Below are positions 1 through 4,561 of a stretch of DNA of 5,744 nucleotides, one piece after another. Position numbers and translations under genes: made by a program. Origin of the DNA: Burkholderiaceae bacterium. GTDB taxonomy: Bacteria; Pseudomonadota; Gammaproteobacteria; Burkholderiales; Burkholderiaceae. Where the stretch lies: the NCBI GenBank assembly GCA_025458735.1, contig JALORV010000073.1:1-5744 (forward strand). The letters run 5' to 3'. The notes under the pieces were generated by a model. The model made no database searches, was not told the DNA's origin, and saw nothing but the letters and a program-made list of their open reading frames with translations. Numbering within the stretch: the stretch's first letter is position 1; each line of letters opens with the position of its first letter.

Positions 1-99
1 GTCGCGGCAGCCCATCTGCGCGAGGTGGTAGGCGACCGAGCAGCCGATCACGCCGCCGCCGATCACGACCACGCGCGCCTGGCTGGGCAGCGGGTTCAT
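1..99 (-). CDS. FAD-dependent oxidoreductase, N-terminal fragment (runs off left edge)
   Basis: The minus strand encodes 33 residues from an ATG at 99-97 to the window edge. They hold a textbook Rossmann dinucleotide-binding motif, [18 protein letters not shown] (residues about 10-27; the glycines of GxGxxG are present), followed by MGCRD. This N-terminus is typical of the DAO/GcvT-type flavoproteins (sarcosine or dimethylglycine dehydrogenase group), which oxidatively demethylate N-methyl amines with FAD. The exact substrate cannot be told from this piece. The start is uncertain: an in-frame ATG at 138-136 would add 13 residues, and neither has a convincing Shine-Dalgarno. A short reading frame ending at 96 overlaps the chosen ATG as ATGA. 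The gene is divergent from the PPOX gene at 323, with about 220 bp between them. Confidence 0.85.
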   Translation of the reverse strand, partial: MNPLPSQARVVVIGGGVIGCSVAYHLAQMGCRD

Positions 100-322
100 G
101 AGGGCACCGCCCGCTTCGGCCGCGCGGCCGAGCCCCATCGCAAGCGGCAGTTGGCATTCGGCGCCCACGGTGGCGCGGGCGGGCGGTTCGGGGTCATCGT
201 GTCGTCTTTCATTGGTGACGCGGCAGCGCGCCTTCGATTCTGCCGAAGCGACAAGGCCCGCGACCCGGCTGCCGGCGCGGCCGCGGGCTTACCATCATCG
301 CGGTTCCATCCGGAGGATTTCC

Positions 323-640
323 ATGGCAAGGATCGAAGGCGTCTGCCGCGAAGTCTGCGACGCGACCGAATACGTGACCATCGTGACGCAAGGCCCCGAC
401 GGGCCGCACCTGGCGGGGCACTGGGGCAGCTACATGCGCATCGTCGACCCGGGCGCGACGGTGGTGTTCCCGGTCGGCCGCTTCCAGCGCACCGAACAGA
501 ACCTGAAGGCCAACGGCCGCATCCAGCTGATGGTCGCGTCGCACAAGGTCGCGGGCACGCGCAGCCCGGGGCGCGAGAAGTTTCCCTGGGCGCGCGGAGC
601 CCTGGTCGTGCGCGTCGAGTCGGTCGCGACCCAGCTCTGA
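323..640 (+). CDS. Small PPOX-family (pyridoxamine-phosphate-oxidase-like split-barrel) flavin-binding protein, probably with an internal deletion
   Basis: The 105-residue protein starts at ATG 323, with a clear GGAGG at 312-316, and ends with TGA at 638-640. The N-terminal half resembles the small split-barrel PPOX proteins that bind FMN or F420 cofactors: residues 1-30 with VTIVTQGPDGPHLAGHW, then a second strand pair with VVFPVGRF, and NLKANGRIQLMVAS (about 61-73). The C-terminus has FPWARGALVVRVESV (about 87-101). As I recall the family, members are about 130-140 residues, with roughly 25-30 residues (a strand pair and helix ending in a KAKFPWA-type motif) between the VAS strand and FPWA. 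Here GTRSPG (78-83) runs straight into REKFPWA, which suggests an in-frame loss near position 572. The open frame is intact, but the fold may not be. The substrate is unknown. The stop lies directly beside the end of a truncated helicase gene on the opposite strand. Confidence 0.75.
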   Translation: MARIEGVCREVCDATEYVTIVTQGPDGPHLAGHWGSYMRIVDPGATVVFPVGRFQRTEQNLKANGRIQLMVASHKVAGTRSPGREKFPWARGALVVRVESVATQL

Positions 641-654
641 GCGGCGGCGCGGCC

Positions 655-1209
655 CGGCGCCTGCAGCCGGGTGGTGCAGGTGGCGAGGAAGGCGAAGGGA
701 AACTGCTTGTCCTTGCGGTTCTCGGCCAGATGGACGTGGATGCGGCCGACGAGGTTCCAGGCAGGGTGGCGCGCCTTCAGGTAGACGCCGAGCGGCTGGC
801 CCGAGGCCTGCAGCTCGGCGTGCAGCCAGGCGTCGAGTTCCTGGCACAGCCGCTCCAGCACCCCGACCGACAGGTATTCGGCCCCGTCCATCGGCGGCGC
901 CGACCACGTCAGCGCCTGCAGCTCGCCGGCATTTGGCGACAACACGCGCCCGGGCAAGTGCTCCGCCACCTCGGGAAGCGTGCACAGCGCGGTCAGGTAG
1001 CGCACGGCCAGATCGCGCCACCACGCGATCACCGGCGGCAAGGCCGCGCCGACGTGTTCGGCGCCAAGCCCCAGCAGGACCTGGCCCGAACCCAGGACGC
1101 TGTCCATCACCAGCGGCTCGGCCAGTTCGAACGGCAGCTGCGGGGCGTCCGGCACGGACACCGCGGTGAGTCGGCCGTGTGGGGTGAGGGCGAGGGTGTT
1201 GGGGGTCAT
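655..1209 (-). pseudogene. Truncated SNF2/DEAD-DEAH-type helicase, N-terminal domain only
   Basis: From ATG at 1209-1207 the minus strand encodes MTPNTLALTPHGRL, then LPPVIAWWRDLAVRYLTALC (about residues 58-77), APPMDGAEYLSVGVLERL (about 104-121), RHPAWNLVGRIHVHLAENRKD (about 148-168) and FAFLATCTTRLQAPG (about 172-185). I recognise these as the N-terminal region of the very large (over 1000 aa) bacterial SNF2-related helicases. That region precedes the ATPase motor, and none of the Walker/DExx motor motifs are present. Family-like sequence stops at about position 655, only some 15 bp from the stop of the convergent PPOX gene. The frame then runs on through the antisense of that gene to a stop at 430, giving a 259-residue chimera. 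More than 80% of the gene is therefore missing. Identification is from remembered family sequence. The remnant is unlikely to be functional. Confidence 0.72.
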
Positions 1210-1224
1210 CGAACGATTTACATC

Positions 1225-1256
1225 GAACGGGGCAGCATGAGAACGGGGCAGCATGA
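1225..1256. repeat. Perfect 16-bp tandem duplication upstream of the helicase start
   Basis: The unit GAACGGGGCAGCATGA occurs at 1225-1240 and again at 1241-1256 with no mismatch. It lies 16 bp upstream of the helicase ATG (1209, minus strand). A second, partly overlapping direct repeat, CATCGAACG, occurs at 1207-1215 and 1221-1229, so the start codon itself is within a repeated block. This may be a replication-slippage duplication, or a regulatory repeat in the leader of the former helicase gene. Nothing in the sequence decides between these. Confidence 0.9.
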
Positions 1257-1594
1257 GGCCAGAACGTTCCGGCGACCCGCCCGAAAAAGGCGCCATTGCA
1301 CCGCTGCGCGGTCCAGCCAAGGCCATGGCTGACTTCCATGCGGCCGGACACGGCGAGTCGAGGTCGGGAGGGCGATCGGTGGGGATCGGATGCCCCAGGT
1401 TCATCGCCGACGACGAGGACCGGCTTGTCCGGCTGAGGAACGCGATCTTCGAGCGGCTGCTGCGCGATCCGCAGCACCACACCATGCCTGCGCTGGCTGG
1501 CCAGCGACGACGACCGTGTCCTCGACGCGGCGTCGCGCTTCATTGCCCAGGGTGGCCGGCGGCGACCATCGAACAGGTTGGCTCAGCACATTGA
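1253..1594 (+). pseudogene. Possible decayed fragment of a conserved hypothetical protein
   Basis: One plus-strand frame contains a protein-like segment at about 1396-1515, with IADDEDRLVRLRNAIFERLL followed by RDPQHHTMPALAGQR. The acidic start, the LRNAxFERLLRDP helix and the FAGQR-like end resemble small conserved hypothetical proteins of betaproteobacteria that I recall without a name or function. After AGQR the frame becomes arginine-rich and unlike protein, which suggests a frameshift or truncation around 1510. An adjacent frame (from about 1495) reads LASDDDRVLDAASRFIAQGG, which could be a shifted continuation or chance in GC-rich DNA. There is no convincing ribosome binding site. Treat this as weak: the whole of 1210-1720 otherwise shows no supportable gene. 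Confidence 0.25.
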
Positions 1595-1720
1595 CGACAC
1601 GGACCTCGGGCGTGCGCAGTCAAGCCTCCACCCGGGCACCCGATGGCTATCGCCTGAGCGGGCACCCGTGGGCATCGGCAATCGGCCAGGAGTCGGCCGC
1701 CACCGGCTGCCGAGGGGTGG

Positions 1721-1963
1721 CTCGACTGGCGCGCAAGAGTCAGCGCGGCCCGTTTTCTCAAGCATCGGTTGTCACTGGATCTGGAGCACTGCTCGAACGG
1801 CAGCGGTGAGCTCAGGACCATCGCGACCATCCTGGAACGGCCGGTGATCGACAAGGTCGTGATCAAGGTGGGCCTGGAGCCGAAGCCGCCGCCCAAGGCG
1901 CCGGAGCGTGGACCGGCCCATCGCGCGGGCTTGGCCGCTGCGGCCTTCACGCGCGCGATGTGA
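1721..1963 (+). pseudogene. C-terminal remnant of an IS91-type transposase
   Basis: The frame ending at TGA 1961-1963 reads LDWRARVSAARFLKHRLSLD (from 1721), then LEHCSNGSGELRTIATILER, PVIDKVVIKVGLEPKPPPKA and PERG. This follows the end of IS91-type transposases, as I recall it: a WARLLKRVFxxDLEHCPxCGGxL zinc knuckle, a helix of the type IIAAILExPVIEKIL, then a proline/arginine tail LGLxxxPPPxAPxRG. Here the paired cysteines are reduced to C-S-N-G, so the second metal ligand is gone. The upstream ~300 residues carrying the HUH and catalytic tyrosine motifs are absent. It is therefore a dead fragment of a rolling-circle insertion sequence. The upstream limit is approximate, and the element's terminal sequences could not be defined. 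Confidence 0.68.
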
Positions 1964-2311
1964 GCGGGGCCACACGACGACGCGGTCAACCAACTCCAGA
2001 CCTGCAGCCAAGGCGGTGCTGGGCATCGCGTGGGAAGATGCTCACGGTATCCGGTTGAGCCTTGCGCCCGAGGCAGCAGAACCGAAACGGACCGGCACCG
2101 CGACCTCGTCGCGCACGGGGGGACAGCGATTGAAGCGGTCGGCCTCGAGGTACTTCACGCCTGAGTGGGCCGGCCGGCTGCGTAGGCAGCTCTAAGCCCG
2201 GCTTCGAGCCGAAAGATGCGCGGCCAAATTATCCTATCCTCCGACCGCCCAGGTGGTTTATGCTAGCCCCACGTCTTCGGTCCAAGATCGGCGGGCCAAA
2301 GGAGGACTGCG
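1964..2311. other. Gene-free stretch between transposase remnant and peptidase gene
   Basis: No convincing coding frame is visible here. Two small hairpins stand side by side at 2177-2190 (GCTGC/GCAGC, 4-base loop) and 2199-2211 (CGGCT/AGCCG, 3-base loop). An AT-richer patch at 2226-2240 (AAATTATCCTATCC) and a TATGCT hexamer at 2259-2264 could provide a weak promoter for the gene at 2312, but I see no good -35 box at the right spacing. The left part may be the decayed 3' end of the IS91-like element. Confidence 0.4.
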
Positions 2312-3106
2312 ATGGCGAATCCTACGCTGCGCTACGCGTCGAAAGGCAACGACGTGGTCCGTCTGCAGCAGGGTATGAATCTGCTGCCGAGTGCTCAGCC
2401 CCGGCTCACCGCCGACGGCGTCTACGGCACGAAGACCACGGCGCGCGTGCGTGAATTCCAGAGCGCGAATTCGCTGACACCGGATGGCGTCGTCGGACCG
2501 CTGACCTGGGATCTCCTGTTGCAGCTCCTTGCCCAGCTCCCAGCCGGGATCCCGCCGGGAACGCTGCCGTTCGACGCGCTGCGGCCGTTCGTCCTGACCA
2601 TCGCCCAGAAGCACATAGGCAGCGTCGACTTCTTGAAGCTCGTGAACGGCCGGCCCAGGGGCATCGACTTCCTGATCGAGATGTTCAGGGTGGCCGCGAA
2701 CACCTCGATCACCGACGCCGCGTTCAAGCTGCCCAACGGAGCGTGGGTGCAGGAGCCGCTGATCGGCGGACAGCGTAAGAGCTGGTGCGGCGTGTTCGCG
2801 GTGTACTGCTATCGAATGGCGGGGATCCCGGTGTTCTGGGACATGGTTACGGGCCGGCCGGTCGGCCCGCTCGCTCTGAACCGATGGCGCCCGACCTTCG
2901 CGGCGGGCATCAAGCCGGCGGACATCGGCGCCGTTCGATCCAAGAGCCACCATTTCCTGATCGAGACTGTTGGGGCCGGACCAGTACCGCGCATGACCAC
3001 GATCGACGGCAACCAGCCCGCCGGCCGTATCGACCGCATACCATCGGGCTCCGGGGAGGCGCACCAAGTCGGCGTCGACAACTTCAACTACTACTCGCTG
3101 ATCTAG
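2312..3106 (+). CDS. Peptidoglycan-binding domain plus CHAP/NlpC-like cysteine peptidase; putative cell-wall hydrolase
   Basis: This complete 264-residue gene has an AAAGGAGG ribosome binding site at 2298-2305, 6 bases before its ATG. Residues 1-70 form a PG_binding_1 domain: LRYASKGNDVVRLQQGMN, LTADGVYGTKTTARVREFQ and LTPDGVVGPLTW, the usual repeat-like DGxxGxxT pattern. A linker rich in Leu/Pro (70-90) leads to a papain-like domain. C159 in SWCGVFAVYCYR sits at the start of a helix as the likely nucleophile. KPADIG (201-206) is the strand before the histidine, H213/H214 in SHHFLIE is the likely base, and N234 in TIDGNQ is the third polar residue. This order matches CHAP/NlpC-P60 amidases or endopeptidases that cut peptidoglycan peptides. 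There is no signal peptide or membrane segment, so export would need a holin, lysis or a secretion system. No holin, spanin or immunity gene is seen beside it. It could be a phage endolysin or a secreted antibacterial effector. Confidence 0.85.
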   Translation: MANPTLRYASKGNDVVRLQQGMNLLPSAQPRLTADGVYGTKTTARVREFQSANSLTPDGVVGPLTWDLLLQLLAQLPAGIPPGTLPFDALRPFVLTIAQKHIGSVDFLKLVNGRPRGIDFLIEMFRVAANTSITDAAFKLPNGAWVQEPLIGGQRKSWCGVFAVYCYRMAGIPVFWDMVTGRPVGPLALNRWRPTFAAGIKPADIGAVRSKSHHFLIETVGAGPVPRMTTIDGNQPAGRIDRIPSGSGEAHQVGVDNFNYYSLI

Positions 3107-3383
3107 GCCGGGGCCCGGTACTGCACACGGTGGCGGAGGACCTGAACCGCCAAGCTCTCCGCGACCCGTTCGAGGTGAACCTGTTCAAGGACAAGCCGGC
3201 GGACGGCCCCTGTCGGGTCCGTGGCTTGCCCACCGCTCCCCGACAGATGTCTACGGCCTGACGCGCTTCGCTTGCCGAACAGCCGATTGAAAAAGGGGAC
3301 GAACACCCTCAGCCAAACAGCCCAAATCGACAACATCACCCCCCGCCTTCACCGGCCAAGGTAGTTGTCGCCGACCGGGCAGG
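3107..3383. other. Gene-poor stretch with an imperfect hairpin and decayed terminase leader
   Basis: Open frames exist on both strands, but none looks like a recognisable protein or has a good ribosome binding site. An inverted repeat at 3193-3227 (AAGCC..CGGAC pairing with GTCCG..GGCTT, with small internal bulges) lacks a T-run, so it is at best a weak terminator for the peptidase gene. From about 3286 a plus frame reads IEKGDEHPQPNSP, then a proline/histidine-rich stretch to PAKVVVADRAG, and stops at 3385-3387. This may be a frameshifted upstream part of the terminase remnant that follows. Confidence 0.35.
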
Positions 3384-3731
3384 ATAGTTGACGTCACCCA
3401 CCTGGGCCTGCTGTCCGAACTGGACGCGTCGGCGCTGGCCCTGCATTGCAGCGCATGGCATCAGGTCGTGCATGCAGAGACTGCGCTCAACGCTCAGCGG
3501 CAGCGGCTGCTGCAGGCCGGCCGCGACCCGGCCGAAGCGCTCCTGTCGGATCAGCCGGACATGCAGCGACGATCGCCGCTTGCCGTGGCAGCAGCGCAGG
3601 CCCGGGCCGAGTGCAACGCCTACTTGGCCGCCCTGGGCCTGACGCCGGCAAGTAGGCTACGGCTACCAGCGCCCAAGGCCGAGGCGGAAGACACCAGCCC
3701 CAGCAGGTTCTTCAAGGGGCCGCCGCCATGA
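3384..3731 (+). pseudogene. Phage terminase small subunit, P27 family, N-terminally broken
   Basis: The frame ending with TGA at 3729-3731 reads VDVTHLGLLSELDASALALH, then CSAWHQVVHAETALNAQ, later PLAVAAAQARAECNAYLAAL and GLTPASRLRL. LGLLxELDxxALAxYC and the helix ending in LGLTPASRxRL are hallmarks of P27-type terminase small subunits, which recognise phage DNA ends for packaging. Complete members are usually about 150 residues, with a basic N-terminus (RGRKP-type) that is missing here. No ATG precedes the homology. The first in-frame start, GTG 3468, would remove the first conserved helix. An adjacent frame gives PAKVVVADRAG just before the break, so a frameshift near 3360-3384 is likely. 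The 3' end overlaps the next gene as ATGA. No large terminase subunit follows, so packaging function is unlikely. Confidence 0.7.
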
Positions 3732-3940
3732 CCGCAGAGGCCGACCGCTTCGCCCGAGATCTCGTGCCGGTGGCGGCCCGCGACCTGGCCGAAGGCGCGG
3801 CCGTGATCCGCATGCTGGCCGAGGCCGTGTTGGTGCCGGGTGCGATGGCGAGGCCCGCCAGCGCAGCCGAAGCTGCTGTCGTCGAGGCGCTGGTGGCCCA
3901 GGCCCGGCGCATGCTGGCGACGCGGTCGACCGTGAACTGA
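3728..3940 (+). CDS. Hypothetical small Ala-rich protein, translationally coupled to the terminase remnant
   Basis: This 70-residue frame begins at an ATG overlapping the terminase stop (ATGA), with AAGGGG at 3714-3719 as a plausible ribosome binding site. The protein is mostly predicted helix: a first amphipathic segment DRFARDLVPVAARDLAEGAA (6-25) and a second, AAEAAVVEALVAQARRMLAT (about 46-65), joined by a Val/Pro/Gly-rich turn. I do not recognise the family, and there is no signal peptide or cysteine. Overlap with the upstream gene and a 3-base gap to the downstream gene suggest one transcription unit of phage or island origin. Third positions are strongly G/C, which supports real coding but is not proof. 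Confidence 0.5.
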   Translation: MTAEADRFARDLVPVAARDLAEGAAVIRMLAEAVLVPGAMARPASAAEAAVVEALVAQARRMLATRSTVN

Positions 3941-3943
3941 AGC

Positions 3944-4132
3944 ATGAGCAGCGTCACCTACCTGCCGCCGGTAGGCATCAAGCTGCCGCGCGAGCTGCGC
4001 CGCCTGGTCAACCGGCTGGCCCACCGCCAGCCCGACCGCCACGCCGTGCTTGAGCGGCATGCCACCCGGCTGCTGGTCGAATACGGCCTTGAAAAGGCGC
4101 TGGCTACCCTGGTGCCACCAGCACCGCGATAG
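3944..4132 (+). CDS. Small protein, possible ribbon-helix-helix DNA-binding protein
   Basis: This 62-residue frame starts with ATG 3 bases after the previous stop and ends with TAG at 4130-4132. Its layout resembles a ribbon-helix-helix repressor: a short strand VGIKLPREL (about 9-17), a helix RRLVNRLAHRQ, a turn QPDR, and a longer helix HAVLERHATRLLVEYGLEKAL. The match is by pattern only; the usual conserved Ser/Arg at the start of helix B is not clear. The upstream Shine-Dalgarno is poor (CTGAAG), which fits translation coupled to the 70-aa gene. If it does bind DNA, the nearby integration module would be a natural target, but no direct evidence for that is visible. An inverted repeat lies just after the stop. 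Confidence 0.48.
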   Translation: MSSVTYLPPVGIKLPRELRRLVNRLAHRQPDRHAVLERHATRLLVEYGLEKALATLVPPAPR

Positions 4133-4133
4133 G

Positions 4134-4168
4134 CCCGCCAGCGTCAACGTCGCAAGCGCTGGGGCGGG
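4134..4168. repeat. GC-rich inverted repeat after the small-gene unit
   Basis: CCCGCCAGCG at 4134-4143 pairs with CGCTGGGGCGGG at 4157-4168, with a two-base bulge and a 13-base loop. It starts just after the stop of the 62-aa gene. There is no T-run, so it is not a standard intrinsic terminator. It could stabilise the mRNA end or be an operator. Confidence 0.5.
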
Positions 4169-4277
4169 TTGCCGAGTAGCGCATGGTGGTGACGCCCATG
4201 CACTGCACTTCCTGCACCGTCTGGTGCTCTCGGCGTGGTCGAGGTGGTCGGCGTGACTGGCGCCCGACAGAGGGGCG

Positions 4278-4299
4278 TTTTGGACACCTTTTGGACACC
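4278..4299. repeat. Tandem 11-bp repeat, left of att core (possible integrase arm sites)
   Basis: TTTTGGACACC occurs twice head to tail (4278-4288, 4289-4299) without mismatch. It matches 8 of 11 positions of the repeat TTTTGCCCACT found on the other side of the tRNA fragment, with the same 11-bp period. Paired short direct repeats flanking a core are typical of the arm-type sites bound by tyrosine recombinase N-terminal domains. The function is inferred, not shown. Confidence 0.75.
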
Positions 4300-4342
4300 T
4301 GCCACATTTTCGAGCAGGTGCGCAAGCGAAGCGGAAACAACG

Positions 4343-4375
4343 AACCCCCGCAGATCAACGACTTGCGGGGGTTTT
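4343..4375. terminator. Intrinsic terminator-like stem-loop beside the tRNA 3' end
   Basis: AACCCCCGCA (4343-4352) and TGCGGGGGTT (4364-4373) are perfect reverse complements around an 11-base loop. On the plus strand the stem is followed by TTTT (4372-4375). On the minus strand it lies directly downstream of the tRNA-Val 3' end (CCA at 4381-4379), where a tRNA terminator would be expected. It would be stronger as a plus-strand terminator because the minus-strand tail is only TTCGTTG. Confidence 0.72.
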
Positions 4376-4378
4376 ACC

Positions 4379-4423
4379 TGGTGGGCGGTGCAGGGTTCGA
4401 ACCTGCGACCCCTGCCGTGTGAA
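4379..4423 (-). other. 3' half of tRNA-Val(CAC): attachment-site core
   Basis: Read on the minus strand, this is an anticodon loop TTCACAC (4423-4417, anticodon CAC), a 3' anticodon-stem strand GGCAG, a 5-base variable loop GGGTC, a perfect T-arm GCAGG-TTCGAAC-CCTGC (4406-4390), an acceptor strand ACCGCCC, discriminator A and CCA (4381-4379). The match stops at the anticodon loop: the next five bases should be CTGCC but read CATCT, and no D-arm or 5' acceptor strand follows. It is therefore not a gene but the 3' fragment left when an element integrates into a tRNA-Val. A tyrosine recombinase gene starts 139 bp away on the side that should be element DNA. Confidence 0.8.
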
Positions 4424-4510
4424 AGATGGGGAACCGGCTTTTTTCGGACTTCGCCGGAAGACTCTCACCTATGAAGATGGTCCGGTGAAGACCTAGAATG
4501 TACCCATGGG

Positions 4511-4532
4511 TTTTGCCCACTTTTTGCCCACT
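4511..4532. repeat. Tandem 11-bp repeat between att core and integrase (possible arm sites)
   Basis: TTTTGCCCACT occurs twice head to tail (4511-4521, 4522-4532). It is related to the TTTTGGACACC pair at 4278-4299 and in the same orientation. It lies 30 bp before the integrase start, so integrase binding here could also repress its own promoter. A 10-bp palindrome, ACCCATGGGT (4502-4511), adjoins it. Confidence 0.75.
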
Positions 4533-4561
4533 TGCAGAAACGGCGCTCACTGGAGGTACAC

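Noticed and set aside
96..329. Short minus-strand frame ending in an ATGA overlap with the oxidoreductase start
   Set aside because: The overlap looks like coupling, but the sequence is low-complexity, has no ribosome binding site or family resemblance, and covers the divergent intergenic region.
25..1332. Long plus-strand open frame of 435 codons
   Set aside because: It is arginine/histidine-rich with no recognisable motif and is antisense or out of frame to the oxidoreductase start, the PPOX gene and the helicase remnant. It is explained by GC-rich codon bias.
209..1543. Long minus-strand open frame of 444 codons
   Set aside because: It is a shifted frame of the helicase remnant and the antisense of the PPOX gene; it is Arg/Ala/Pro-rich with no domain.
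2258..3067. Minus-strand open frame of 269 codons
   Set aside because: It is antisense to the peptidase gene, which has clear domains and a strong ribosome binding site; the minus frame is Arg-rich without motifs.
3103..3339. Minus-strand 78-codon frame with a hydrophobic N-terminus (possible holin-like segment)
   Set aside because: The start IWAVWLRVFVPFF is suggestive of a membrane helix, but there is one short segment only, no ribosome binding site and a basic low-complexity remainder.
4379..4470. Complete tRNA-Val gene on the minus strand
   Set aside because: The 5' half is missing: no complementary anticodon strand, D-arm or 5' acceptor strand lies in 4424-4470.
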